DNA of 34,138 nt from an uncultured Alphaproteobacteria bacterium (GCA_902518895.1 CABYHL010000011.1:1-34138), one strand, 5' to 3'; shown: positions 19,734-29,484, counted from the first letter of the stretch. Notes: a model not told the origin generated them from the sequence alone. A program made the numbers and translations.

Positions 19734-21179
19734 ATGCTAAAATTTACAAAAATAAACAAGGAAAATCCAAGTAAAATATCTGCCAAAGATAGGGTTAAAT
19801 CATTTGATGAAATTTACGCTAAATATGCCTCACAAAAGGCGGAAGAACAAGCTTCAAGATGTTCTCAATGTGGTGTTCCTTTCTGCCAAGTTCATTGTCC
19901 TTTACACAATAATATTCCAGATTGGTTAAAGCTAACTGCTGAGGATAGAATGCAGGAAGCATTTGAAATTTCAAGCTCTACAAATAACATGCCTGAAATT
20001 TGTGGACGTATATGTCCGCAAGATCGTTTGTGTGAAGGTAACTGTGTAATTGAACAATCTGGCCACGGTACTGTTACTATAGGATCGATAGAAAAATATA
20101 TTACAGATAAAGCTTGGGAAGAAGGTTGGGTTAAAAATATAGAACCAGTTGAAGAAAGAAATCAAAGTGTTGGAATTATCGGTTCTGGTCCTGCTGGATT
20201 AGCTGCAGCAGAAGAACTTCGTAAAAAAGGATTTCAAGTTACAATATATGATCGCTACGATAGACCAGGAGGTCTTTTAATTTACGGTATCCCAAATTTT
20301 AAACTAGAAAAAGATATTGTAATTAGAAGAACAAATCGACTTAAAGAAAGTGGAATTAAGTTTGAATTAAACTGCGATATTGGCAAAGACATTACTTTTG
20401 AAGATATTAAAATTAAGCATGATGCAGTTCTTATAGCAACTGGTGTTTACAAATTTAGAGAAATCAATCTAAATACATCCAATTTTAATAATGTTGTACC
20501 AGCTTTAGATTTCCTAATAGCAAGTAACAAGACTGGTTTAAAAGATAAAGTTGAAGATTTCACAAATGGAAGATTAAACGCAAATGGAAAAAATGTAGTT
20601 GTCATAGGTGGTGGTGATACCGCTATGGATTGTGTTAGAACGGCTGTCAGACAAGGAGCAAAATCTGTTAAGTGTCTTTACAGACGTGATAAGACAAACA
20701 TGCCTGGTTCGCAAAGAGAAGTTCAAAATGCAATAGAAGAGGGTGTCGATTTTCAATGGTTGACTTTACCAACTGAATATTCGGGAAATGGGTCATTGAA
20801 AAATGTTAGAACCGTTTTAATGCAACTTGGAGAACCTGATGAGTCAGGTAGAAGGAAGCCAGAGCCAAAAGAAGGTACGGAAAAAGACCTAGATGTTGAT
20901 TTAGCTATAGAAGCTTTGGGTTTTGAACCTGAAAATTTACCTAAGCTTTTTGATTATAATGATCTGACAGTTACAAGATGGGGCACACTAAAAATAAATT
21001 ATAAAAATATGATGACATCAATTGATGGAGTATTTGCTGCTGGAGATATTGTTCGCGGTGCAAGTTTAGTTGTTTGGGGAATCAAAGATGGTCGTGATGC
21101 AGCAAAAAATATAAATGAATATTTAGAAAACAATTTTTCCGATCAAAACAATATGAAAAAGAAAGCAGTAAATGCCTAA
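19734..21179 (+). CDS. gltD: Glutamate synthase (NADPH) small subunit
   Basis: Beta subunit of NADPH-GOGAT: takes electrons from NADPH and passes them through FAD and iron-sulfur clusters to GltB. In 481 residues the N-terminal cluster cysteines are C43, C46, C51, C55 and C90, C94, C100, C104. FAD is bound at IIGSGPAG (148-155) and NADPH at GGGDTAMD (292-299), and the C-terminal FAD contact is GVFAAGDIVRGASLVVWGI. It is translated into gltB with an 8-bp overlap. With glutamine synthetase it forms the main ammonium assimilation route. The start is the first ATG giving the expected N-terminus. Confidence 0.97.
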   Translation: MLKFTKINKENPSKISAKDRVKSFDEIYAKYASQKAEEQASRCSQCGVPFCQVHCPLHNNIPDWLKLTAEDRMQEAFEISSSTNNMPEICGRICPQDRLCEGNCVIEQSGHGTVTIGSIEKYITDKAWEEGWVKNIEPVEERNQSVGIIGSGPAGLAAAEELRKKGFQVTIYDRYDRPGGLLIYGIPNFKLEKDIVIRRTNRLKESGIKFELNCDIGKDITFEDIKIKHDAVLIATGVYKFREINLNTSNFNNVVPALDFLIASNKTGLKDKVEDFTNGRLNANGKNVVVIGGGDTAMDCVRTAVRQGAKSVKCLYRRDKTNMPGSQREVQNAIEEGVDFQWLTLPTEYSGNGSLKNVRTVLMQLGEPDESGRRKPEPKEGTEKDLDVDLAIEALGFEPENLPKLFDYNDLTVTRWGTLKINYKNMMTSIDGVFAAGDIVRGASLVVWGIKDGRDAAKNINEYLENNFSDQNNMKKKAVNA

Positions 21180-24100
21180 TCACTTTATTGAAAAGTATAA
21201 AAAGGATAAAAAATTCTTAGAAGAAAATCATGTTTATAATGAACAAGATGAACATTCATCATGTGGTGTTGGATTAATTGCATCTTTAGATGGATCTGAG
21301 ACAAGAGAAATAGTCGAGTTAGGAGTTCAAGCTTTAAGAGTTTTGTATCACCGGGGAGCAGTTGATGCTGATGGTAAAACAGGTGATGGCGCAGGAATAC
21401 AGTTATCGATACCAAAGAATTTTTTTACTCAACAAATAGAAAGGACTGGTCATACTCCTAATGATCTACCTTTCGGGGTTGGCATGATTTTTTTACCACG
21501 TACAGATTTTGCCGCTCAAGAAACCGCTCGTACTATTGTTGAATCTGAAATAATCAAAGAAGGTTTGAAAATATATGGTTGGAGACACGTTCCAATTAAT
21601 TCATCGATTATTGGTGATAAAGCAAAAGCAACAAGGCCTGAAATAGAACAAATTCTAATTTGTAATGAAGAACTAGAAAATGAAAAGCAATTTGATAATA
21701 AACTTTATATAATTAGAAAAAGAATAGAAAAAGAAATTAGAAATCAAAATATTTCAGACTTTTATATTTGCTCATTATCTTGTCAGTCTATTGTTTATAA
21801 AGGTATGTTTTTAGCAGAACAGCTTTCCAATTTTTATCCAGACATCCAAAATGAGAATTTTATTTCTAGATATGCAGTTTATCACCAGCGTTATTCAACT
21901 AATACATTTCCTACATGGTCTTTAGCGCAGCCTTTTAGAGTGATTGCGCATAATGGTGAAATAAATACACTTAAAGGAAATAAAAATTGGATGGCTGCTC
22001 ATGAGCCAAGAATGGAACATAAAAATTTTGGTAATAATGTAGATGATTTAAAACCCATAATTGATGCTAAAGCGTCTGACTCTGCTGCATTAGATTCAAC
22101 AATAGAGTTATTAGTTAAAGCTAATCGTTCTTTACCTATGGCTAAAATAATAACAATTCCAGAAGCTTGGTCCCACAGAAGAGATTTTCCAAAAAAAATA
22201 AAAGATTTATACGCTTATGGTGGAGCAGTTATGGAGCCATGGGATGGTCCAGCAGCAATATGTGGAGCGTACGGTGATTGGGCAATTGCTGGAATGGATA
22301 GAAATGGCCTTAGACCTATAAGATATACACTGACAAAAAATCTTCTTATTGCGGGTTCTGAAACTGGAATGGTTGATATTAAAGAAAATGAAATAGTAGA
22401 AAGAGGTAGGGTAGGACCAGGTCAGTTAATAGCAGTTAACTTTAAAGAGAAGAAATTCTTTAAAGACCATGAGATAAAAAAGTATTTGGCAGAAACAAAA
22501 CCTTTTGGTGATTGGACTAAAAAAATTACGTATATTGATAAACTTGTTCAATCTGTTGATGAGGAATTTAGAGATTTAGACTCAGGAGATCTTCGAAAAA
22601 GAATGGCATGCTTTGCCTGGACAGTAGAAGATATCGAATTAATACTTCATCCAATGATTGCCGAAAAAAAAGAAGCAACAGGATCGATGGGGGATGACAC
22701 TCCATTAGCTGTGTTGTCAAATAAATATAGAGGACTCCATCACTTTTTTAGACAAAATTTTAGTCAAGTTACAAACCCACCAATTGATTCATTAAGAGAA
22801 AGAGTTGTTATGAGTCTTCGAACTAGAATTGGAAACTTAAGTAATATTCTTGATGAAGACGAAAACCAATGCGATCATTTACAATTAAACTCACCTGTTC
22901 TTTCAATTGAGCAATTCAAATCTATGCGTAGATATATGAAAGATACCGTGAAGATCATTGACACTACAATGGATAAAACAAATCCTGAAAATAATTTTGA
23001 GACAGAAATTTCAAGAATAAATCAAGAAGCTGAACAGGCTGTTAGAGAAGGGTATGTTCATATAATTTTAAGCGACAAAGAAATGTCTAAAACAAGAATA
23101 GCCCTTCCCATGATATTAGTTACAAGTTCTGTTCATCATCATTTAATTAAACAAAATCTTCGAACCTTTATTTCCTTAAATGTTCAATCTGCAGAATGTT
23201 TAGATGTACAATATTTTGCAGTGCTTATCGGAGTAGGAGCAACAAGTGTGAATGCGTATATGGCACAACAAGCCATAGCAGAAAGACATAAAAAAGGATT
23301 ATTCAAAAATCTCTCATACGAAGAATGTGTAGAAAGATTCATTAATTCCATAAATAATGGTTTGCTTAAGACTATGAGTAAGATGGGAATATCAGTGATT
23401 AATTCATACCGAGGTGGTTGTAATTTTGAAGCGATTGGACTTAGTAGAAACTTAATGAGCAAATATTTCCCTTCTATGAGTTCTAAAATATCTGGTATCG
23501 GAATCAGCGGTATTGAAAGAAGATCAAGATTAGCTCATGATAACGCTTATGAAGAAAACGTTATTACACTGCCGATTGGAGGAAACTATCGCTACAGATT
23601 TGGCGGGGAAAAACATGCTTTTGAAGCAAGATCAATTCACATGCTTCAAACTGCGGTAACTTCTAATAATTATTCTTTATTTAAAAAATATTCCTCGATG
23701 ATTGATGAAATGGATCCTATAAATATTCGTGATCTTTTAGATTTCAAAAAAAATAACGATAACAATAACTCCAACACAGTAGAACCATCTCAAGAAATTA
23801 GAAAAAGACTAGTTGCACCAGGGATATCACTTGGAGCCTTAAGTCCAGAAGCGCACGAAACTCTTTCCGTAGCTATGAACAGGATAGGAGCTAAATCAGA
23901 TTCAGGAGAAGGTGGCGAAGATCCAATTAGATTTAAACCTAAGCCAAATGGAGATAATGCATCATCAAAAATTAAACAAATTGCAAGTGGACGATTTGGT
24001 GTAACAGCGGAGTATTTAAATAATTGTGAAGAAATTGAAATTAAAGTTGCTCAAGGTGCAAAACCTGGTGAGGGTGGACAATTACCAGGTGGAAAAGTTA

Positions 24101-25689
24101 CAGAATTAATTGCTAAACTTAGACATTCAACTGAAGGCGTGACACTTATTAGTCCTCCTCCTCATCATGATATTTATTCTATCGAAGATTTAGCTCAGCT
24201 GATTTACGATTTGAAACAAATAAATCCAAGAGCTAAAGTATGCGTTAAGTTAGTTGCTCAGTCAGGGATTGGGACAGTAGCAGCTGGTGTTGCAAAAGCA
24301 AAAGCTGATACGATACTCATCTCAGGTCACAATGGTGGAACAGGAGCAAGTCCACAAACAAGTATAAAGTATGCAGGACTTCCTTGGGAGCTTGGATTAA
24401 GTGAAGTACATCAAGTTCTGTCTCTAAATAACTTAAGGGATAAAGTTGTTCTTAGAACTGACGGAGGTTTGAAAACAGGAAAAGATATCGTTATTGCGGC
24501 TATGCTTGGGGCAGAAGAATATGGAATTGGGACAGCAAGTTTAGTTGCTATGGGCTGTATCATGGTTAGACAATGTCATTCAAATACTTGCCCTGTTGGA
24601 GTTTGCTCACAGGATGAAAAACTTAGAGAAAAATTTACCGGTACACCAGAAAAAGTAATTAACCTTTTTAGTTTTATTGCTGATGAAGTAAGAGAAATTT
24701 TAGGATCACTGGGCTTTTCTTCTCTTGATGAAGTAGTTGGAAGATCTGATCTTTTATATCAAGTCAGTAGAGGAAGTTCTGATCTCGATGATTTAGATTT
24801 AAATCCAATTATTCAAACCATTGATTCATCAGTTGGAGAATTTGATATAAAGAAAAATACAATTAATAAAGTTAGCGATAGCCTTGATATTAAAATCATA
24901 GAGGATGCTAAGTCTTTCTTTGAAACAAATCAAAAAATTGAACTAAACTATAATATACAAAATACTGATAGAGCTGTTGGTACAAGACTTGCATCAGAAA
25001 TTACTACTAAAAAAGGAATGAGTTCTCTTCCAGAGGATTTCTTTACTGTAAATTTTCATGGTTCTGCTGGGCAATCTTTTGGAGCATGGAGTGTGCAAGG
25101 AACTACTCTTAAAGTTTTTGGTGATGCTAACGATTATGTTGCAAAAGGATTATCAGGGGGTAAAATTGTTATTCAACCAAACTCATCTTCACAACTTAAA
25201 ACAAATAAAAATGTTATCATTGGGAATACTGTCCTATATGGAGCAACACGTGGTAAACTTTTCGCAGCTGGAACTGCTGGTGATAGATTTGCTGTTAGAA
25301 ACTCTGGCGCACATGCTGTTATTGAAGGATGTGGTGATAATGGATGTGAATACATGACTGGAGGAAGCGCCGTTATTCTTGGCGAAGTAGGAAATAATTT
25401 TGGAGCTGGAATGACTGGAGGTATGGCATTTGTGTACGATAAAGAAGGAACTCTACCACTTCGAATTAATCTTGAAGATATTTTCTATCAACAACAAATG
25501 ACAAATTATTGGGAAAAAGTTTTACATCAAAAAATTGAAGAACATATCAAAGAAACAAATTCAATGTACGCAAAAAATTTACTCGCAAATTGGGAAAATG
25601 AGAAATTACTTTTCTGGCAGATTGTACCAAAAGAAATGATCAATAAATTTGATCAACCTGTATTAATTCAAGAAGAAAAATCTGCTTAG
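21172..25689 (+). CDS. gltB: Glutamate synthase large subunit
   Basis: Alpha subunit of GOGAT, forming glutamate from 2-oxoglutarate and glutamine-derived ammonia. The 1505 residues hold, in order: a propeptide of about 30 residues; the class II amidotransferase domain with nucleophile C31 (HSSCGVG), exposed when the propeptide is removed; a central domain; the FMN barrel with GEGGQLPGGKV and SGHNGGTGASPQTS; the 3Fe-4S ligands C1129, C1135 and C1140 in MGCIMVRQCHSNTCPVG; and the C-terminal beta-helix with GDNGCEYMTGG. Ligand spacing matches the known enzyme. The stop overlaps the divergently coded hydrolase by 4 bp with no terminator. Intact, full length. Confidence 0.98.
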   Translation: MPNHFIEKYKKDKKFLEENHVYNEQDEHSSCGVGLIASLDGSETREIVELGVQALRVLYHRGAVDADGKTGDGAGIQLSIPKNFFTQQIERTGHTPNDLPFGVGMIFLPRTDFAAQETARTIVESEIIKEGLKIYGWRHVPINSSIIGDKAKATRPEIEQILICNEELENEKQFDNKLYIIRKRIEKEIRNQNISDFYICSLSCQSIVYKGMFLAEQLSNFYPDIQNENFISRYAVYHQRYSTNTFPTWSLAQPFRVIAHNGEINTLKGNKNWMAAHEPRMEHKNFGNNVDDLKPIIDAKASDSAALDSTIELLVKANRSLPMAKIITIPEAWSHRRDFPKKIKDLYAYGGAVMEPWDGPAAICGAYGDWAIAGMDRNGLRPIRYTLTKNLLIAGSETGMVDIKENEIVERGRVGPGQLIAVNFKEKKFFKDHEIKKYLAETKPFGDWTKKITYIDKLVQSVDEEFRDLDSGDLRKRMACFAWTVEDIELILHPMIAEKKEATGSMGDDTPLAVLSNKYRGLHHFFRQNFSQVTNPPIDSLRERVVMSLRTRIGNLSNILDEDENQCDHLQLNSPVLSIEQFKSMRRYMKDTVKIIDTTMDKTNPENNFETEISRINQEAEQAVREGYVHIILSDKEMSKTRIALPMILVTSSVHHHLIKQNLRTFISLNVQSAECLDVQYFAVLIGVGATSVNAYMAQQAIAERHKKGLFKNLSYEECVERFINSINNGLLKTMSKMGISVINSYRGGCNFEAIGLSRNLMSKYFPSMSSKISGIGISGIERRSRLAHDNAYEENVITLPIGGNYRYRFGGEKHAFEARSIHMLQTAVTSNNYSLFKKYSSMIDEMDPINIRDLLDFKKNNDNNNSNTVEPSQEIRKRLVAPGISLGALSPEAHETLSVAMNRIGAKSDSGEGGEDPIRFKPKPNGDNASSKIKQIASGRFGVTAEYLNNCEEIEIKVAQGAKPGEGGQLPGGKVTELIAKLRHSTEGVTLISPPPHHDIYSIEDLAQLIYDLKQINPRAKVCVKLVAQSGIGTVAAGVAKAKADTILISGHNGGTGASPQTSIKYAGLPWELGLSEVHQVLSLNNLRDKVVLRTDGGLKTGKDIVIAAMLGAEEYGIGTASLVAMGCIMVRQCHSNTCPVGVCSQDEKLREKFTGTPEKVINLFSFIADEVREILGSLGFSSLDEVVGRSDLLYQVSRGSSDLDDLDLNPIIQTIDSSVGEFDIKKNTINKVSDSLDIKIIEDAKSFFETNQKIELNYNIQNTDRAVGTRLASEITTKKGMSSLPEDFFTVNFHGSAGQSFGAWSVQGTTLKVFGDANDYVAKGLSGGKIVIQPNSSSQLKTNKNVIIGNTVLYGATRGKLFAAGTAGDRFAVRNSGAHAVIEGCGDNGCEYMTGGSAVILGEVGNNFGAGMTGGMAFVYDKEGTLPLRINLEDIFYQQQMTNYWEKVLHQKIEEHIKETNSMYAKNLLANWENEKLLFWQIVPKEMINKFDQPVLIQEEKSA

Positions 25690-26417
25690 TTTTTTATTAT
25701 TGATTGAATAGAATCATTTATTATTTTTAAATCAAATGGATTAGATAATCGATGATCACTATTTTTTAATAATTTTATTTGGATTTGATTTCCTTTAATT
25801 TTTTTTACTATTTTTTCTGGAAAATCTGGAGTAACAACATTATCTTTTAGCCCTTGTATTAAAATTAAAGGCTTATTCCATTTGAATTCTTTATTTAAAA
25901 TTTTATTTTTTCTACCATCAACAATATATTTCTTTTTTATAAGATAACTAAACCCGTAGGAGGAATATTTAATAAATCCTTTTTTATTCATTTCTTGTTT
26001 TTTCTTTAAAGGGAGTTTTTTATAAAACCCATCGATATAATCAGGTGCTGCCGCTAGGCCAATTAATCCAGCAATTCTTTTTGGTCTTGCTTTGGCAGCT
26101 AAAAACATTAACCATCCACCCATACTACTACCAACCAGAATTTGAGGTCCTTTTGCAATATTATCAATGATATCAATTAAGTCTTTCTTCCAATCTGAAA
26201 TTGTAAAATCTTCGAATTTTCCATCAGATTTACCATGACCGCGGCATTCAAAACGGATAAACCGCAATTTATTTTTTCGAGCAAATCTTTCTAAAGACAA
26301 AGCTTTTTGACCACTCATATCTGAGTTAAGGCCATGGATAAACATGATACCAGGGCCCTTACCCTTTATAGATTTATAGCGAATTCTTTCTTTTTTTTTA
26401 TTAATAAAGTAAGGCAT
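25686..26417 (-). CDS. Alpha/beta hydrolase, ABHD10-like
   Basis: Serine hydrolase of 243 residues. The nucleophile elbow is GSSMG (96-100) with S98; D192 (GLKDNVV) and H222 (NSDHRL) complete a plausible triad. The segments IHGLNSDMSGQKA, FECRGHGKSDG and PQILVGSSMGGWLMFLAA resemble the ABHD10 family, whose mitochondrial member acts on S-acyl cysteines and acyl glucuronides. The bacterial substrate is unknown; thioester or ester hydrolysis is the inference. There is no signal peptide, so it is cytosolic. It converges on gltB (4-bp overlap) and its start is only 30 bp from that of the divergent glycosyltransferase. Confidence 0.82.
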   Translation of the reverse strand: MPYFINKKKERIRYKSIKGKGPGIMFIHGLNSDMSGQKALSLERFARKNKLRFIRFECRGHGKSDGKFEDFTISDWKKDLIDIIDNIAKGPQILVGSSMGGWLMFLAAKARPKRIAGLIGLAAAPDYIDGFYKKLPLKKKQEMNKKGFIKYSSYGFSYLIKKKYIVDGRKNKILNKEFKWNKPLILIQGLKDNVVTPDFPEKIVKKIKGNQIQIKLLKNSDHRLSNPFDLKIINDSIQSIIKN

Positions 26418-26447
26418 CTTTGATACAAATACTTATATTTTAATAAA
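26418..26447. promoter_or_regulatory. 30-bp divergent gap between hydrolase and glycosyltransferase
   Basis: Both genes start facing away from this gap, so both promoters must lie in it or in the opposite coding sequence. On the plus strand TATATT (26434-26439) would place a transcript start within a few bases of the ATG at 26448, which would make the glycosyltransferase mRNA almost leaderless. No good -35 and no ribosome site were found on either strand. Confidence 0.3.
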
Positions 26448-27575
26448 ATGTCATCATTTAATGTCGCTCAAATTCTTCCCTCTTTAGATTCTGGTGGTGT
26501 CGAAAGAGGCACTATTGAAGTTGCAAATTATTTATCTGAATTAAATTTAAAAAATAATATTATTTCCAATGGAGGGCGTTTAATTAAGGAAATTGATAAA
26601 AATTATACTAATCATTTTCAATTACCAGTTAATTCAAAAAATTTTTTTATTTATCCATTAATTGCTAATCAATTAAAAAAACTAATTATTAATCAAAATA
26701 TTAATGTCGTTCATGTACGATCAAGAGCACCAGCATGGATTTTAAGTTTTATAAAAAATAGAAACTTCAAAACAATATCTACATTTCATAATGTGTATAG
26801 TGGTAATTCTTATTTTAAAAAAATCTATAATAAGCAATTATCCAAAGTTGATCAGATTGTTGCGATTTCAAATTATGTAAAAAATGAAATTAGTAAAAAA
26901 TACAATTTAAATTCAAATAAAATTAAAGTGATAAATAGAGGAGTTGATGTTAAATATTTTGAAAAACCAATTTTAGATTCTCAAATAGAAAATATAATAA
27001 ATAAGTATCAAATTGATACCTCAAAAAATATTATTTTATATCCTGCAAGGCTAACAAATTGGAAAGGTCAAATTGAGTTTTTAGATATATTTAATAAGAT
27101 GCAAAATAATAATTTTTTACTTTATTTTGCAGGTGATACAAAAAATCAATCTTATACAGAGAAATTACAAAATAAAATTCAAAGTTTTAATCTTGATCAA
27201 AAATGCAAGATTATAGGCAATCTACTAAGAGATGATTTAAAAACTTTATATTACCTATCATCAATTATTACCTCTTTTCCTTTACAAGCTGAAGGGTTCG
27301 GAAGAACTATAAGCGAAGCATTAATAATGAAAAAAAAGATACTTGCTTTTAACTATGGCGGTGTCAAAGATCAGCTTGATAAATTAGATGATATTTATAA
27401 AGTAGATCCTCATAAATATAATGAAATAGAGTTAAAACTTCAAAATATTATAAAAATAGATAAAGAAAAATTTTTTAATATTTCCTTAGATAGTAAAGAC
27501 TACATATCAAAAACATTTTCAAAATACCAAATGGTACAAAGTTACGTAGACTTATATGAACAGCAATCAATTTAA
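26448..27575 (+). CDS. Glycosyltransferase, GT4-type (GT-B fold)
   Basis: Probable glycosyltransferase for LPS core or another surface glycan. The 375 residues fit the two-domain GT-B fold: an N-terminal acceptor domain with LPSLDSGGVERG (10-21), VHVRSRAPAW and STFHNVYSG, and a C-terminal nucleotide-sugar domain with NRGVDVKYF (163-171), YPARLTNWKGQ and the retaining-enzyme motif E282-x7-E290 (EGFGRTISE). The motifs match GT4 (WaaG-like) proteins, but donor and acceptor cannot be read from the sequence. It overlaps the next gene by 20 bp, a heptosyltransferase-like protein, so the two probably act on the same glycan. Confidence 0.88.
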   Translation: MSSFNVAQILPSLDSGGVERGTIEVANYLSELNLKNNIISNGGRLIKEIDKNYTNHFQLPVNSKNFFIYPLIANQLKKLIINQNINVVHVRSRAPAWILSFIKNRNFKTISTFHNVYSGNSYFKKIYNKQLSKVDQIVAISNYVKNEISKKYNLNSNKIKVINRGVDVKYFEKPILDSQIENIINKYQIDTSKNIILYPARLTNWKGQIEFLDIFNKMQNNNFLLYFAGDTKNQSYTEKLQNKIQSFNLDQKCKIIGNLLRDDLKTLYYLSSIITSFPLQAEGFGRTISEALIMKKKILAFNYGGVKDQLDKLDDIYKVDPHKYNEIELKLQNIIKIDKEKFFNISLDSKDYISKTFSKYQMVQSYVDLYEQQSI

Positions 27576-28491
27576 CAAAATACTAGTTGTAAAGCATGGA
27601 TCACTTGGTGATATTGCCTTTTCTATACTTGCCATGGCATCAATAAAGCAATTTTTTAGTAATGCCATTATTGACCTTCTCACTGAAGAAAAATATGTAA
27701 ATTTTTTAAGCAATTCAAATTATTTTAATTCGATTTTTAAAGATAATAGAAAAGGAATAATAAATTCACTAAAGGTTATATTAAAAATTAATCAAAATAA
27801 ATATGATCTAATCATAGATTTACAAAATTCTAAAAGAACAAATAATTATTGGTCATTCTTAAAATTTATTTCAAAAGTAAAAGTTAATGGATCTCGTTCT
27901 AATTGTGACATTCAATATGTAATTCCTCCTCAAGGAACTGAATCTCCACAACAAGGTTTATACAATCAACTAAAGTTACTTGGAGTAAATGAAATTAATC
28001 AAAATGTAGATTGGCTTTCCAAAGATATTAAGACAATTAATAAAGATAAAATAATCTTAATGATACCTGGTGTTTCAAAATCAGGTAAAGACAAGCAGTG
28101 GTCACCTGATAAATTTGCAATACTTGCAAGTACTCTAGAAAAAAAAGGATATAATATTTGTGTTATTGGGCAAAAATCAGATAAAGAAACAGTAGAAACA
28201 ATCAATAATGCATGTCAGAAGGTTATTGATTTGAGTGATAAGTCACCTCCTGAAATCATTTACACCGTTGCTAAGAAAAGTAATCTTATAATTAGTAATG
28301 ATACTGGTCCAGGCCATATAGCAGCTCTAAGTAATTCACCTATTCTTTTTTTAGCTAAAGATAATGTAATCTCAAAATCAAACTTGTCTGAATATAAAAA
28401 TGCTTACACGATTCTGACCGATACAATGGATTCAATTTCAGTAAAACAAGTTTTAGATTTTTTACACGATAGTAAATTAACTAATAAATGA
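27556..28491 (+). CDS. Heptosyltransferase-like glycosyltransferase, GT9 family
   Basis: GT9-family protein of 311 residues, related to the enzymes that add L-glycero-D-manno-heptose to the LPS inner core. The N-terminal KHGSLGDIAFSI (13-24) carries D19 at the position of the catalytic Asp of WaaC, and the C-terminal donor-binding motif NDTGPGH (248-254) is intact. MIPGVSKSGKDKQWSPDKFA matches the segment where GT9 enzymes contact the donor phosphates. Its start lies inside the GT4 gene (20-bp overlap). It ends in a 15-bp tail-to-tail overlap with a second GT9 gene. WaaC, WaaF or another transferase cannot be told apart here. Confidence 0.85.
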   Translation: MNSNQFNKILVVKHGSLGDIAFSILAMASIKQFFSNAIIDLLTEEKYVNFLSNSNYFNSIFKDNRKGIINSLKVILKINQNKYDLIIDLQNSKRTNNYWSFLKFISKVKVNGSRSNCDIQYVIPPQGTESPQQGLYNQLKLLGVNEINQNVDWLSKDIKTINKDKIILMIPGVSKSGKDKQWSPDKFAILASTLEKKGYNICVIGQKSDKETVETINNACQKVIDLSDKSPPEIIYTVAKKSNLIISNDTGPGHIAALSNSPILFLAKDNVISKSNLSEYKNAYTILTDTMDSISVKQVLDFLHDSKLTNK

Positions 28492-29484
28492 AATTAATTC
28501 TTTTTCTAAATTTTGGTTGTTAGAGAATAGTTTAGTATATTTTTTCTTCCACGGTGCATATTCTTCTGCAATCATACCTGGAACATTATCTGAATCATAA
28601 ATAACACAAAGTTTCGCTTCAGAAAGTGATGCAATATGTGTGCATCCACATTCAGGTGTAATTACATATGTTGAAGAATTTATTATTGATGTCCAATTAT
28701 CAAAATTTAATTGATCTAAAATTAAAACATTATTTATACTTTTAAGATTTTCAAACTCTTCATTAGTAATAATCTTATATTTTTTAAATATTTTATAGAA
28801 TACATTTTTTGATGTTTCATCAGTGGTCATTACAATATTGATTTTCAAATTTTTAAGATTGTCTAATAGATTAATAAAATTTTCTTCTGAAAAATATTTA
28901 TTGATCCATTTTGAAGATAAGTGAATCAAACATAATTTCTTACAATTTAAGTTTATTTTATCAAATTCAATTACATTCTTAATTTCTGCATTATTATTTA
29001 AATTTAATTCATTTTTAGTAACCAACTCCATCATAATTTCTGTTTGATGAATTGGGATATTTTGTGAATATCTTAATTGGCGATCGATAATTAAGCAGTT
29101 AGTAAAAAAGATTTTACCCAAAATTCTATCAAAAAATTTACTTATATAATTATTTTTATACCGAGATTTAAAAATTAATAATGACTTTATTTTACTTTTA
29201 GAAAAAATTGATATTAATATACTGTTTATACCAGGGCTAAATGTGAAAATATAATCATAATTTTCATTTCTTAATTTTGAAATAATTTTTAAGACTTGAT
29301 AAAATTTATTTTGAAGTAAAAAAATTTTGTTAATAGATTTATAGTTTTTACATATTTTTTGATTTTTTTTAGAACATACAATATCAATTTTATAATTCTG
29401 ATTAACTTCTTTTAGTCCTTGAACAACTGGAAGAGTAAGGATCATATCTCCCATTTTATCGTTTCTAACTAAACAAATTTTCAT
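28477..29484 (-). CDS. Second GT9-family heptosyltransferase-like protein, divergent
   Basis: GT9-type protein of 335 residues on the opposite strand. VRNDKMGDMILTLPVVQGL (6-24) has the expected catalytic Asp D13, and LIHLSSKWINKYFSEENF fits the donor region. The C-terminal signature reads TPECGCTH (276-283) where the family usually has Thr/Ser-x-Asp-Ser/Thr-Gly-x-x-His: Glu replaces Asp and Cys replaces Thr. It is only distantly like its neighbour at 27556, so this does not look like a recent duplication. The gene is extremely rich in Asn, Lys and Ile codons. A changed specificity is possible. Confidence 0.8.
   Translation of the reverse strand: MKICLVRNDKMGDMILTLPVVQGLKEVNQNYKIDIVCSKKNQKICKNYKSINKIFLLQNKFYQVLKIISKLRNENYDYIFTFSPGINSILISIFSKSKIKSLLIFKSRYKNNYISKFFDRILGKIFFTNCLIIDRQLRYSQNIPIHQTEIMMELVTKNELNLNNNAEIKNVIEFDKINLNCKKLCLIHLSSKWINKYFSEENFINLLDNLKNLKINIVMTTDETSKNVFYKIFKKYKIITNEEFENLKSINNVLILDQLNFDNWTSIINSSTYVITPECGCTHIASLSEAKLCVIYDSDNVPGMIAEEYAPWKKKYTKLFSNNQNLEKELISFIS

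Noticed and set aside
27556-29484. Two GT9 genes as a recent tandem-inverted duplication
   Set aside because: The proteins differ in length and share only the general family motifs, so they are ancient paralogues or separately acquired.
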